Origin: DASQFI01 sp035633215
GTDB lineage: Bacteria > Acidobacteriota > Vicinamibacteria > Vicinamibacterales > SCN-69-37
NCBI GenBank assembly: GCA_035633215.1
Contig: DASQFI010000010.1
Coordinates: forward strand, 248,001-312,000
Direction of reading: 5' to 3'
DNA: 64,000 bases
A program made the position numbers and the translations under genes. Below the pieces are notes generated by a model. That model had not been told where the DNA came from and ran no database searches. It was given only the letters and a program-made list of their open reading frames with translations. Shown here in pieces: positions 37,821 through 46,544 of this stretch (positions within the stretch are counted from its first letter, which is position 1; every line of letters starts with the position of its first letter).

Positions 37821-38495
37821 GCGCCAGTTCCTGAAGGAAGTAATCGAGTCTCGTTTCGTCCAGAGCCCGACGCGGCCGCTGATGTCGTGATCGAGCATGT
37901 GCTCGACACGAAGATCCCCGGCGGCGACCGCTGAAATCGTGCGACCCTTGATGGTCACGCTCAGCGGATGCCAGGCGTTCAGGACCAAACGACGATGATT
38001 GGTGCCGTGCGCGATGACCTCGCGCTGCCCCTTGGTGAACCGCCAAAGCGCGAGGTTGTCGTCCCGCGTGTTGTAGCGGACGTACAGGTAGTCGCCGGTC
38101 GGCTGGAGGTTGAGCACGAGTCCGGCGATCTGGTCGGACTCGCCGCCGATCATCTTGAAATCGACGTGCAGGGTACCCGCCTGAAACTGCTGGATGCCGT
38201 CGATGACGGCCAACGGGAACGCGCCTTCGGACGTCACGTTGGCAAGAAACTCGGGCCGCGTCGCGCCGAACAGCCTGCGTCCCAGTCCATCGAGATCGGC
38301 GGCGGGCTTGCCGTTCCATTTTCGCGCGTCCGCGGTGACAATCGGCGTCGTGCCTTCCATGCCCGGGTCCCATTGCCCGAGCACGGCAATGACGGCCGGG
38401 CTGGTGGTCTGCCCGCCAGACCGTTGCGCTTCCACGATGATGCCCTCGGCAAGCAGCACGGCCACGGCAAACAGATGGTGAGTGAGGCGTCTCAC
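37797..38495 (-). CDS. Secreted protein with concanavalin-A-like beta pattern
   Basis: A 232-aa exported protein. GTG 38495 begins a signal peptide (RRLTHHLFAVAVLLAEGIIVEAQ), with GGAGGA upstream. The mature part has LHVDFKMIGGESDQIAGLVLNLQPTG-type strands, then DYLYVRYNTRDDNLALWRF, HPLSVTIKGRTISAVAAGDLRV and GRVGLWTKRDSITSFRNW. This pattern is typical of laminin G/DUF1080-like jelly-roll domains that bind sugars. Function is unknown. Its GTG overlaps the TGA of the VOC gene (GTGA), so translation is coupled. The 3' end overlaps the tricorn-like gene by 24 bp in convergent orientation. Confidence 0.8.
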   Translation of the reverse strand: MRRLTHHLFAVAVLLAEGIIVEAQRSGGQTTSPAVIAVLGQWDPGMEGTTPIVTADARKWNGKPAADLDGLGRRLFGATRPEFLANVTSEGAFPLAVIDGIQQFQAGTLHVDFKMIGGESDQIAGLVLNLQPTGDYLYVRYNTRDDNLALWRFTKGQREVIAHGTNHRRLVLNAWHPLSVTIKGRTISAVAAGDLRVEHMLDHDISGRVGLWTKRDSITSFRNWRLSANLFQ

Positions 38496-38764
38496 GCGGA
38501 TCCTCCCCCGGTAGCCAGACGCTCGCCCAGGCAATAGCACAGCCCGTCGGGCGCGACGACGAAGAACTGGCCGCCGTTTTCCGCCAGCCCGATCTGGACG
38601 CTGTCCCTCGCGAGCACGGCGCGCTCGTGCGGCAGGTCCTGCCGTGACACCACCTTGAATCCCATCACTTTCTCGTAGAACGGCACGGCTGCCCCGACAT
38701 CCGCGACCGGGAGATTCATCGCGTCCTTTTGATATGGCGACGCGGATTTGAAGACGGCAGCCAT
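38492..38764 (-). CDS. Short VOC (glyoxalase-like) protein, probably internally deleted
   Basis: A 90-aa protein of the vicinal oxygen chelate family: MNLPVADVGAAVPFYEKVMGFKVV, then HERAVLARDSVQIGLAENGG, then directly QFFVVAPDGLCYCLGERLA. Typical single-module VOC proteins have about 120-130 residues, and the strand-helix segment between AENGG and FFVVAPDG is missing here. An in-frame deletion of roughly 35 residues would explain this. Metal or substrate binding is therefore doubtful. It lies 10 bp after the BNR-propeller gene, and its TGA overlaps the next GTG, so it may survive mainly as a translational coupler. Confidence 0.75.
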   Translation of the reverse strand: MAAVFKSASPYQKDAMNLPVADVGAAVPFYEKVMGFKVVSRQDLPHERAVLARDSVQIGLAENGGQFFVVAPDGLCYCLGERLATGGGSA

Positions 38765-38774
38765 GGGTCCTTCC

Positions 38775-41651
38775 TTATCGCACGTCGGTGGCCGCCGGAT
38801 CGTCCCGAAGTCTCAGCACCGACGTATACGTACGCCCGCCCACCGTAAGCTGGACGACATACGATCCAGCGCCGGCGGCCGGCGCACCCCCCCGACCACC
38901 GCCTTGCGGCGCCGCTGCCGCTTCGGGATCGGCTCCCGCCCCGGCGCGACCACCTCCGCCGCCGCCTCCGCCACGACGTCCGCCACCGCCCCGGCCCTCG
39001 GCCGTTGCGGCGCCAAACCGAAGGTTCCAGAAGTAGCGATGCATGCCAGCCGTGCCGGGCACCTGCGCGGTATGCACCTGACTGCCCGTGGCGTCCTGAA
39101 TCTGCAGGGTCACGGTGCCTGGCTGATCCGTCTTGAGGTGGTAGTGCACCGCGGCGGTGTTCGAGATCTCGGGCGGCGAGTTTCCCGGCTCCGGCTGCGC
39201 CATCGTCAACGGATTGCGGCCCGCAAAGAAGAAGTGGCCGCGCGTGGCGCCGCGCGAAATCCCGCGCCAGAGCGTCGCGACGCGATTCTGGAACACGTGC
39301 GCGTCGGCGGCGAGCACGTCGGCCGAGAGCTGCTCGAGCGGCGTGATGTCGTCCAGGATCCAGACGCTGCGTCCGTGCGTGCCCGCAACAAGATCCAGAT
39401 CGCGCGGATGAATGACGAGATCGTGCACCGGCACCGTCGGCAATCCGTTGGCGAGCTTCATCCACGTCCGTCCGCCGTCGATCGTCGCGTAGACGCTCGT
39501 CTCGGTGCCGGCGAACAGGAGATTCGGATTCCTGAGGCCCTCCTTGACGACGTAGACCGGTCCGTTGGCGGGAAGGCCGGTCGTGATCTTCGTCCAGGTC
39601 CGGCCATGGTCCGTGGTCTTGAAAATCCAGGGCGCGAAGTTGTCGCTGCGATGTCCGTCGAACGAGACGTAGGCCGTGCCCTCGGCAAACCGGGACGCCT
39701 CGACCCTGCTCACCCACAAGCCGACCGGCACCTCCGGAATGTTGCCGCGAGTGTTCGTCCAGGTCTTGCCGCTGTCACGCGTGAGCTGGACATTGCCATC
39801 GTCGGTGCCTACCCAGATGAGCCCGGGCGTGATGGGCGACTCCGAGATCGTGACGATCGTCGCGTGGGTCTCCGCGCCGGTGACGTCGCGCGTAATGCCG
39901 CCGCTCTCGCGATTGGTGAGCTCGGGGTTGTTCGTCGAGAGATCCGGACTGATGATCGTCCACGTGTCCCCGCGATCCGTGCTGCGGAACAGATGATTCC
40001 CGCCGAAGAGCAGCGTCCTCGAGTCGTGCGGCGAGAGCGTCAGCGCCGCGCTCCAGTTGAAGCGGAGGGAGGGCGCGAGGCCGCCTCGCCCGCCGGCGGG
40101 CTGGCCCGCGGGCGCCGGCACGTGCTCGGCATAGTTGCTGATGGTCGCCGGCGCGGGCGTGACGCCGCGGCCGGTCTGGCGGAACTCGGCGTCCAGGCGG
40201 CGGATGTTGCCGCCTTGGGTCTCGGTATAGACCGTGCGCCAGTCGTTCGGATCGACCGTCGCGTGGAATCCGTCGCCGCTGTGGAACTTGAACCAATGGT
40301 CGTTCAGGATGCCGTTGACGTCGCGGCTGTTGCTCGGTCCGCCCCAGTTGCCGTTGTCCTGAAGCCCGCCGTAGACGTAGTACGGGTCGCGGTTGTCGAG
40401 CGTGACCGCGTAGAACTGGCCGATGGCCATGTTGTCGAACATCTTCAGCGTCTCGCCCTCGTCGAACGACAGATACGCCCCCTTGTCGTTGCCGACGTAG
40501 AGCCGATCGGGAACGTTCGGGTCCTGCCACAACGCGTGGAAGTCGCCGCCCATGCTCGGAATCTGGCGGCTGAACGTGGCGCCGCCATCGGTCGAGACGC
40601 TCGCGCTCGTCGTGAGCACGTAGACGATCTTCGGATCGGTCGGATGAACATAGATGTGGCTGTAATAGAACGGCCGGTTGTTGAACCGGCTCACCTGCCG
40701 CCACGTCTTGCCCGCATCCTCGGATCGATAGATGCCGCTGCCGCGCCTGGTGAGATCCGCGTAGTCGGGTGAGTTCTGCGCCGGCTGAAAACCGTGCTCG
40801 ACGATCGCGACCAGGACCGACGGGTTGCTGCGGTGGATCGAGAGACCAATCTTGCCGGTGGGCCCTTCGGCCATGCCGTTCGTCAGTTTCTGCCACGTCT
40901 TGCCCGCGTCGGTCGTCTTGTAGATGCCGCCGTTCGGGCCGCCGCTGTCGAACCGGTGCGGCTGACGCACACGCTGCCAGAACGTCGCATACAGGACGTT
41001 CGGATTCTTCGGATCCATCTTCAATTCGTTCGCACCGGTCCGGCCGTCGTCGGGCAGCCCGGCCGCCAGGCGCTGCCACGTCTTGCCGCCGTCAATCGTC
41101 TTGAAGACGCCGCGCTCGCCCGTGTGTCCCCAGAGATGGCCCTGCGCGGCGACGTAGACGATGTTCGGATCGGCCGGGTGAGTGACGACGTCGCCGATGT
41201 GATGCGTGTCGCGGAGACCCATGTTCGTGAAGTTCTTGCCGCCGTCGGTGGACTTGTAGATGCCGTCGCCCCAGCTCACGCTGTTCCGCACGCAGGTCTC
41301 GCCGGTGCCGACCCAGATGATCTCGGGGTTCGGCTGGAAAAACGCGACGTCCCCGATGGCCGACGTGCCGTAGCGGTCGAAGATCGGTTCCCACGTCGTC
41401 CCGGCATTCGTCGACTTCCACACGCCGCCCGACGCGGCACCGACCAGCACGGTCGAGAAGTTGCCGTCGACCGCTTCGATGTCCGTGACCCGGCCCGCCA
41501 TGTTGGCCGGTCCGATGTTGCGCCACTGGAAGTCGGCGAGCAGCGCGGGCGTCGTCTGGAGGATCGCCGTCGCTTCGGGATGTACCGGAAGAGCGATCAC
41601 CGCTGCGAGCGCGGCTGCCGCCGACAACACTCGACCAATTGGTCCGTGCAT
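38775..41651 (-). CDS. Exported BNR/sortilin-like beta-propeller protein
   Basis: A 958-aa exported protein. A signal peptide (MHGPIGRVLSAAAALAAVIALPVHPEA) is followed by repeated Asp-box/BNR blades: GGVWKSTNAGTTWEPIF, GIYKSTDGGKNFTNMG, GVFKTIDGGKTWQRLA, GIYKTTDAGKTWQKLT and LFRSTDRGDTWTIISP. This VPS10/glycosyl-hydrolase-like ten-bladed architecture is common in Acidobacteriota. A Gly/Arg-rich low-complexity run lies near 890-925. Catalytic function cannot be inferred; it may bind glycans or act as a scaffold. ATG 41651 was chosen for its signal peptide and upstream GGGGAG. It heads an operon with the VOC and secreted genes and diverges from the HD gene. Confidence 0.92.
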   Translation of the reverse strand: MHGPIGRVLSAAAALAAVIALPVHPEATAILQTTPALLADFQWRNIGPANMAGRVTDIEAVDGNFSTVLVGAASGGVWKSTNAGTTWEPIFDRYGTSAIGDVAFFQPNPEIIWVGTGETCVRNSVSWGDGIYKSTDGGKNFTNMGLRDTHHIGDVVTHPADPNIVYVAAQGHLWGHTGERGVFKTIDGGKTWQRLAAGLPDDGRTGANELKMDPKNPNVLYATFWQRVRQPHRFDSGGPNGGIYKTTDAGKTWQKLTNGMAEGPTGKIGLSIHRSNPSVLVAIVEHGFQPAQNSPDYADLTRRGSGIYRSEDAGKTWRQVSRFNNRPFYYSHIYVHPTDPKIVYVLTTSASVSTDGGATFSRQIPSMGGDFHALWQDPNVPDRLYVGNDKGAYLSFDEGETLKMFDNMAIGQFYAVTLDNRDPYYVYGGLQDNGNWGGPSNSRDVNGILNDHWFKFHSGDGFHATVDPNDWRTVYTETQGGNIRRLDAEFRQTGRGVTPAPATISNYAEHVPAPAGQPAGGRGGLAPSLRFNWSAALTLSPHDSRTLLFGGNHLFRSTDRGDTWTIISPDLSTNNPELTNRESGGITRDVTGAETHATIVTISESPITPGLIWVGTDDGNVQLTRDSGKTWTNTRGNIPEVPVGLWVSRVEASRFAEGTAYVSFDGHRSDNFAPWIFKTTDHGRTWTKITTGLPANGPVYVVKEGLRNPNLLFAGTETSVYATIDGGRTWMKLANGLPTVPVHDLVIHPRDLDLVAGTHGRSVWILDDITPLEQLSADVLAADAHVFQNRVATLWRGISRGATRGHFFFAGRNPLTMAQPEPGNSPPEISNTAAVHYHLKTDQPGTVTLQIQDATGSQVHTAQVPGTAGMHRYFWNLRFGAATAEGRGGGGRRGGGGGGGGRAGAGADPEAAAAPQGGGRGGAPAAGAGSYVVQLTVGGRTYTSVLRLRDDPAATDVR

Positions 41652-41734
41652 GAGCACACTCCCCTGGAGATGCGGAGGATAACATCGGCCCGGCAGAATG
41701 TCCGCACGGGGCGTAAAATGCCCCCGGGATCCCA

Positions 41735-42364
41735 ATGGACAACCTCGAACGCTCGCTCGCCGATATCCGCATGGCGCCGTACATCGTCAAGGCGATGGCG
41801 CTCATCGGGTTCAGCCGCCTCGCCGGCGGCAACATGTTCCGCCACCAGATTGCCACCATGGGCATTCTGATCGATTACAAGATCATCGATCCGGTTCTGC
41901 TCAAGGCGGCCCTGATTCACGACCTCTTCGAGGACGCGTCGGGCCTGCCCGGGGTGACGAAGAAAGAGATCACCGGCATCGACGCCGACGGACCGGCCGT
42001 GTACGACCTCGTGATGGAAGTGACACGGCGGACGGACGCCGACACCGGCGACAAGGAGGAAAAGTCCGAATTCCTCCTGAGAATCATGAAGACTGGCAGC
42101 TCCAAGGCGAAACTCCTGAAGCTGGCCGATCGGATCAGCAACATCACGGCGCTCGGCTACGTGCACAAGCAGCCGTTCGTCCGGAGCTACATCGAGGAAA
42201 CGCGGTCGTTTGTCCTGCCGTACGCGGAACAGGTCAACGCGGACATGTATCGCGAGCTGTCTGATCTGCTCGACAGCCGGGAGCGGCTTCTACCGGCCGT
42301 CAACATGACTGCCCAGACGACGCTCGAGTCCGACCTGAAGTGCGCCCCGCCGATTGAAGCCTAG
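41735..42364 (+). CDS. HD-domain phosphohydrolase (SpoT/Mesh1-like)
   Basis: A 209-aa metal-dependent HD protein. The metal ligands are visible in order: H37 (FRHQIATMGILID), H62-D63 (LLKAALIHDLFED) and D132 (KLLKLADRISNI). This matches the HD_4/RelA-SpoT hydrolase type, whose members remove pyrophosphate from (p)ppGpp, but no synthetase domain is present and the substrate may differ. It is cytosolic. Divergent from the BNR-propeller operon. Its TAG stop is the first part of the palindromic element at 42361-42465. Confidence 0.85.
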   Translation: MDNLERSLADIRMAPYIVKAMALIGFSRLAGGNMFRHQIATMGILIDYKIIDPVLLKAALIHDLFEDASGLPGVTKKEITGIDADGPAVYDLVMEVTRRTDADTGDKEEKSEFLLRIMKTGSSKAKLLKLADRISNITALGYVHKQPFVRSYIEETRSFVLPYAEQVNADMYRELSDLLDSRERLLPAVNMTAQTTLESDLKCAPPIEA

Positions 42365-42465
42365 GGCCGTTCTCACTTCCGCGTAGCGCCAAACCGCTCG
42401 AATCGCGGACAGATGGGCCGAATTCTGCCCGGCGGGCCGCTACAGGAGAGTGAGAACGGCCCTAG
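42361..42465. repeat. 17-bp inverted-repeat element starting at the HD gene stop codon
   Basis: CTAGGGCCGTTCTCACT (42361-42377) is mirrored exactly by 42449-42465, enclosing 71 nt without a coding signal. The left arm contains the TAG stop of the HD gene. It resembles a small non-autonomous palindromic element rather than a terminator because the loop is long and there is no T tract. Confidence 0.8.
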
Positions 42466-42500
42466 AAAGTCGGTTGCCCGGGACCCGGTCCTGAGGTATA

Positions 42501-42519
42501 TCAGTGACAATGTCACTGA
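42501..42519. promoter_or_regulatory. Probable PadR operator overlapping the padR-like start codon
   Basis: Perfect palindrome TCAGTGAC-AAT-GTCACTGA. The ATG of the PadR gene (42510-42512) is inside it, directly after TATA-rich sequence. PadR proteins bind dyads in their own promoters, so this is a strong candidate for autorepression and control of the coupled ADOP gene. Confidence 0.7.
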
Positions 42520-42860
42520 AATCGGCGCCCCTGTCGTCGCTCTACCTTGGCGAGTTCGAGCTCCTGATCCTTCTCGCCATCCTCCGGCTGGGTGAGGACG
42601 CCTACGGTGTGACGATCCGCGACGAGCTGGAGCGCGAGACGTCCAGAGAAGTCACCGTCGGCGCGATCTACAAGACGCTCGGCCGCCTTCAGGCCAAAAG
42701 ATATGTCTCGGCGCGCGTGGGCGATCCGACGCCACAGCGCGGCGGACGACGGAAGAAGCTCTATCGCCTCGAGCCGCTGGGCAGCAAGGCTCTGCGGCAG
42801 TCGTGCGCCGATCTCCGGCGATTGACCCGAGGGCTTGGTCGGGAGCTTGAGGCGCTGTGA
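42510..42860 (+). CDS. PadR-family transcriptional regulator
   Basis: A 116-aa PadR winged-helix repressor: LGEFELLILLAILRLGEDAYGVTIRDELERETSREVTVGAIYKTLGRLQAKRYV, then the wing (RRKKLYRLEPLGSKAL). The short C-terminal helix fits PadR subfamily 2. ATG 42510 lies in a 19-bp palindrome; a GTG two codons earlier (42504) is an alternative. The TGA overlaps the GTG of the following ADOP gene (GTGA), so the repressor and permease are translated together. It probably regulates this pair. Confidence 0.92.
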   Translation: MSLKSAPLSSLYLGEFELLILLAILRLGEDAYGVTIRDELERETSREVTVGAIYKTLGRLQAKRYVSARVGDPTPQRGGRRKKLYRLEPLGSKALRQSCADLRRLTRGLGRELEAL

Positions 42861-45532
42861 GCGAGCGGCTGCCGCAGTCGCCCTGGCTCGCGCGCGCGCT
42901 GATGGGGCTGCTCCTCCCGCGTGAGGAGCGCGAGTTCCTGATTGGCGATCTGGAAGAGACCTTCGAAGCGCGCGTCGCCGCTGGAGCGAAGGTGCGCACG
43001 GCGCGACGCTGGTACTGGCGTGCCGCCCTGACCAGCATCACCACCATGGGCCGGCGCGACCGCCTGGCCCGCGACCTGCGGCTGGAACGACGACGAGGAG
43101 ACGGTCTGATGAAAAACCTGCTGCGTGACGCTCGATACGGTCTTCGGCTGCTCCTGAGAAAGCCCGGTGTCACGGCGGTCGCCATCATCACCCTCGCGCT
43201 CGGCATCGGCGCGAACACCGCGATCTTCACGGTGACGCACGCCTTGCTGCTGAAGCCGCTGCCGTACGACCGTCCGGAACAGCTCGTCGTCGTCAACGAG
43301 AACAATCTCTCGCGCGGGTGGACGAGTTTCAGCGTCTCGCCGCCGAACTTTCTCGACTGGCGCGCGCAGAGCCAGTCGTTCGCGAGTCTGGCCGCCTGGG
43401 GCGGCCGGGCGTTCAACTCTGCGGGCGGCGGGGCGCCGGAGCGGCTGCGCGGCCTTACCGGCACCGAGGGCTTCCTGGAGATGGTGGGCGGCACGCCGAT
43501 CCTCGGCCGCGGCTTCCGGCCCGAGGAATTCGAACAGGGCAAAGGGTTCGTCGTCATCCTCGGACACGCGTTGTGGCAACGGATGTTTGGCGGCCGCCAG
43601 GACGTGGTGAACCAGACGATCAGTTTGAACGGGCAGCCGTACACGATCGTGGGCGTCATGCATCCTGAGTGGCGGTTCGGCGGACGAGACATCGCGGTGT
43701 TCACACCGCGGTCGTTCGAGGACGGCGAGCGCCAGTCGCGCGGCGCGCACTATCTGAACGTCGTCGGCCGGCTGAAGCCCGGGGTGACCGTCACACAGGC
43801 GGGGGTCGAGCTCAGCGCGATCCACGCGCGGCTCGAGCAGCAGTATCCGGATTCCAACAAAGGGTGGGGTGCCGTCGTGCGCTCGCTCCATGAAGTAGCG
43901 GTGGGGAACATCCGGCCGATGCTGATCATTCTGTTGGGCGCTGTTGGGCTCGTGCTCCTCGTCGCCTGCGCGAACCTCGCCAACATGCACCTCGCGCGCG
44001 CGACCGTCCGCGCGCGCGAGATGGCGGTCCGCACGGCGATCGGCGCCGGCCGCGGCCGCATCGTGCAGCAGCTCCTGACTGAAAGTCTGGTGCTGGCGGT
44101 CGTCGGCGGGGGGCTTGGCCTCCTTGTCGCGTATTGGGCGACGTCCGCCCTCGTCACCGCATATCCGACGCTCCTCCCGCGCTCATCCGAGATTCGCGTG
44201 GACGGCGTGGTGCTCGTGTTCACGCTCGGCCTGTCGGCCGTCACCGCCGTCCTCTTCGGTCTGGCGCCGGCCGTGTCGGCGGCCCGGACCGACCTCGTGG
44301 AGACGCTGAAAGAAGGCGCCCGCAGCGGAGGCGCGCCGTCGCGGCGCCGGCTGCGGAGCGCGCTCGTCGTGAGCGAGGTCGCGCTCGCCATCGTGCTGCT
44401 CGTCGGCGCCGGACTCCTGCTACGGAGCTTTCAGAAACTTGCGCAGGTGGCGCCTGGCTTCGAGACCGACCACCGGTTGAGCGTGACCACGCTGCTTCCC
44501 GTGCCGAAATACAGCGACGGTGGCCGCGTCGTCGATTTCTACGATCGGGCGATCAGCCGGCTGCGCGCGCTGCCCGGCGTCGAGTCGGTCGCCCTCACAT
44601 CGACGGTGCCGATCAGCGGCAACGACGAGATCTACTCGATTGCGTTCGAGGGCCGGCCGCCGCTGCCGCCCGGCCAGGGCGTGTCGGCCCTCTACTATCT
44701 GGTGGGCCCGGGGTATTTCGAGACGATCGGCATCCCACTGCTGAAGGGGCGCGGGTTTACCGAGGAAGACCGTGCTGGAACGCCACGTGTGGCGGTCGTG
44801 AACGACGCGTTCGTGCGGCTGCACTATCCGAACGAAAATCCGATCGGCCAGCGGATTCGGATGGGCCGCAACTCCAGCATCGTGCGCGAGATCGTCGGTG
44901 TCGTCGGGTCGGTGAAGCACTACAACCTCGCCGACAAGGATCAGGCGCAGATGTACGAGCCGTTCGCGCAGATGCCAAATCTCGGGATGAGCTTCGTTCT
45001 GAAGACAGCGCTCGATCCCGCAAGCCTCACCGCGTCGGTCCGACATGAGATCCAGGCCGTCGATCCGGAACAGCCGGTGGCCGCGACCACGCCGCTCTCG
45101 CGCATGCTCGCCGATTCCACGGCGTTGCCGCGCATCCAGTCGATCCTGCTGGGCGTTCTGGCCGGCATCGCGCTGGTGCTCGCGGCGGTCGGGCTGTACG
45201 GGGTGATGGCGTACTCCGTCTCGCAACGGACGCAGGAGATTGGCATTCGGATGGCACTTGGCGCGCACCGGCAGTCGGTGCTCCTGATGGTGCTGCGGCA
45301 GGCGCTCGTGCTCACGGGCGCGGGCCTCGTCATCGGCCTCGCCAGCGCGATCGCGCTCGGTCGAGTGATGACCAGCATCCTCGAGCCGCTGCTGTTCCAG
45401 ATCGAGCCGGCCGATGTCACGACCCTCGTCGCGGTCCCTGTGATCCTGACGGTGGTCGCGGTGCTGGCCGCGCTGGTGCCGGCGCGACGCGCAACGCAGG
45501 TGGATCCGATTCAGGCGTTGCGGAGTCTGTGA
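42857..45532 (+). CDS. ADOP-type ABC transporter permease
   Basis: An 891-aa ADOP permease. The N-terminal soluble segment differs from the 3268 copy (LLLPREEREFLIGDLEETFEARV and a short hydrophobic stretch), followed by LLRDARYGLRLLLRKPGVTAVAIITLALGIGANTAIF and the first MacB core and FtsX unit. The second unit starts near LRSALVVSEVALAIVLLVGAGLLLRS. The C-terminus VPARRATQVDPIQALRSL is typical. It has no ATPase domain. Its start overlaps the upstream PadR gene. It is thought to act as an efflux or envelope-stress permease, by analogy with MacB. Confidence 0.93.
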   Translation: MSERLPQSPWLARALMGLLLPREEREFLIGDLEETFEARVAAGAKVRTARRWYWRAALTSITTMGRRDRLARDLRLERRRGDGLMKNLLRDARYGLRLLLRKPGVTAVAIITLALGIGANTAIFTVTHALLLKPLPYDRPEQLVVVNENNLSRGWTSFSVSPPNFLDWRAQSQSFASLAAWGGRAFNSAGGGAPERLRGLTGTEGFLEMVGGTPILGRGFRPEEFEQGKGFVVILGHALWQRMFGGRQDVVNQTISLNGQPYTIVGVMHPEWRFGGRDIAVFTPRSFEDGERQSRGAHYLNVVGRLKPGVTVTQAGVELSAIHARLEQQYPDSNKGWGAVVRSLHEVAVGNIRPMLIILLGAVGLVLLVACANLANMHLARATVRAREMAVRTAIGAGRGRIVQQLLTESLVLAVVGGGLGLLVAYWATSALVTAYPTLLPRSSEIRVDGVVLVFTLGLSAVTAVLFGLAPAVSAARTDLVETLKEGARSGGAPSRRRLRSALVVSEVALAIVLLVGAGLLLRSFQKLAQVAPGFETDHRLSVTTLLPVPKYSDGGRVVDFYDRAISRLRALPGVESVALTSTVPISGNDEIYSIAFEGRPPLPPGQGVSALYYLVGPGYFETIGIPLLKGRGFTEEDRAGTPRVAVVNDAFVRLHYPNENPIGQRIRMGRNSSIVREIVGVVGSVKHYNLADKDQAQMYEPFAQMPNLGMSFVLKTALDPASLTASVRHEIQAVDPEQPVAATTPLSRMLADSTALPRIQSILLGVLAGIALVLAAVGLYGVMAYSVSQRTQEIGIRMALGAHRQSVLLMVLRQALVLTGAGLVIGLASAIALGRVMTSILEPLLFQIEPADVTTLVAVPVILTVVAVLAALVPARRATQVDPIQALRSL

Positions 45533-45569
45533 AAGCCGGAAGCTCGAAAGCCTGAAAGCCTGGAAGCCT
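45531..45569. repeat. GAAAGCCT-type tract after the ADOP gene
   Basis: Degenerate repeats of GAAAGCC/GGAAGCC directly after the permease stop. This is the same family of low-complexity tracts as the AAAGGC repeats elsewhere, read on the other strand. Confidence 0.6.
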
Positions 45570-45572
45570 CAT

Positions 45573-45944
45573 TCAGAAAATAGCGGCCTGGTGCTCCGAG
45601 AGCTGGAAGAAATCCCGGACGATCTCGACTGCTCGGTCCTCGTCAAAAGGCCCGCACGTGTAGATGATCGTGGACACGAACTTCGGCGGCAGCCATGCGC
45701 CGATGTAGATCCCTGAGTCCACGAGCGGCACAAACCCGTCGAACCCTTCGTTGACGTCGCGGCCCTGGCCGCTGGTGCGGTGGACGATGGGCGGGCCGTA
45801 CGTCCGCAGACCGAGGCCGCTCGTCACGGCGGTGAAGTACTCACGCACGGTGTCCTCGGTCACTGCGATGCCGAATGTCCCTTCGATCAGCAGGCGCTTG
45901 CGGAAGATCTCCGGGGCAATCGACGTGAGCGGTGTGCGGTTCAT
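45573..45944 (-). CDS. AdoMet decarboxylase-like (SpeD/SpeH fold) protein
   Basis: A 123-aa protein resembling the prokaryotic S-adenosylmethionine decarboxylase fold: KRLLIEGTFGIAV, then TYGPPIVHRTSGQ, then FVPLVDSGIYIGAW, then FVSTIIYTCGPFDEDRAVEIVRDFF. Compared by eye with classical SpeH, the self-cleavage region ESHLSIH reads D76-S77-G-I-Y-I-G82: the pyruvoyl Ser is kept, but the His used in processing is Gly. The VFTCG Cys is kept (C97). It may be a neofunctionalised or non-processing homologue. ATG 45944 lies 4 bp after the stop of the cytochrome c gene, so the two are probably coupled. Confidence 0.7.
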   Translation of the reverse strand: MNRTPLTSIAPEIFRKRLLIEGTFGIAVTEDTVREYFTAVTSGLGLRTYGPPIVHRTSGQGRDVNEGFDGFVPLVDSGIYIGAWLPPKFVSTIIYTCGPFDEDRAVEIVRDFFQLSEHQAAIF

Positions 45945-45948
45945 GGCT

Positions 45949-46455
45949 TCAGCGCGATCGCAAGTACGCGGCGATCGCCTCCGCATCCTGCTTGTTCATT
46001 CTGAACGGCGGCATCGGCCGCGTCGGCGCGGGCCGATCCCCGGCGTGGCCTTCGGTGAGCAGCATGACGATCTGCTCGTCGGTGAAGCCGGGCAGGCCCG
46101 CCAGCGCCGGTGCGCGGTAGGCCCAGTCCGAATCCCAGGCGGGCCCGCGGACGGGGATCGGCGCGCCCGTCAGCTTCTGGCTCGCGATGAGGTTGCCGCG
46201 CTGATCGCGCGGCGAATGGCACTGCACGCACATCGCGACGTTGTTCACGAGGTAGTCGCCTCTCGCGACGTCGCCCGCCATCTTGGTGGCCGGCGTCCCC
46301 GCCGGAGTGGCCGGCCGCTGCGACGCGGTCTGCTGATCGTCCGGAGCTTTTCCGGGCAGCGTGACCGCTGTGACCACGGACACCAGAACCAACGTGCTAC
46401 CGACCGCGGCGGCGCGGGACCACCGGGAAACTCGAGGACCGAAGGGCATTCGCAT
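45949..46455 (-). CDS. Membrane-anchored or periplasmic c-type cytochrome
   Basis: A 168-aa protein with a hydrophobic N-terminal segment (residues 14-33, RAAAVGSTLVLVSVVTAVTL), then a class I cytochrome c domain. The heme motif is C76-VQ-C79-H80 (NNVAMCVQCHSPRD), and a distal Met candidate lies in TRPMPPFRM. KQDAEAIAAYLRSR is the usual C-terminal helix. It transfers electrons in the periplasm. Its TGA is 4 bp upstream of the AdoMetDC-like ATG, an unusual pairing of an exported redox protein with a cytosolic fold. Confidence 0.88.
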   Translation of the reverse strand: MRMPFGPRVSRWSRAAAVGSTLVLVSVVTAVTLPGKAPDDQQTASQRPATPAGTPATKMAGDVARGDYLVNNVAMCVQCHSPRDQRGNLIASQKLTGAPIPVRGPAWDSDWAYRAPALAGLPGFTDEQIVMLLTEGHAGDRPAPTRPMPPFRMNKQDAEAIAAYLRSR

Positions 46456-46503
46456 GCCCGTTAGCTTGCCATGGGGAAGCGCTGTCGCAAAAGCCCTCAG
46501 GGG

Positions 46504-46544
46504 GAAAGGCTCAGAGGCTCAAAGACTCAAAGGCGCAAAGGCGT
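46504..46544. repeat. CTCAAAGGC-type tract between cytochrome c and DUF4375 genes
   Basis: Degenerate 9-nt units (AAAGGCTCAGAGGCTCAAAG and on) in the 210-bp divergent region. No coding signal; the remaining intergenic bases show nothing I can assign. Confidence 0.65.

Noticed and set aside
38748..40772. A 674-codon plus-strand frame opposite the BNR-propeller gene
   Set aside because: It is Arg/Val/Asp-rich without domains. The minus-strand gene has a signal peptide and regular Asp boxes.
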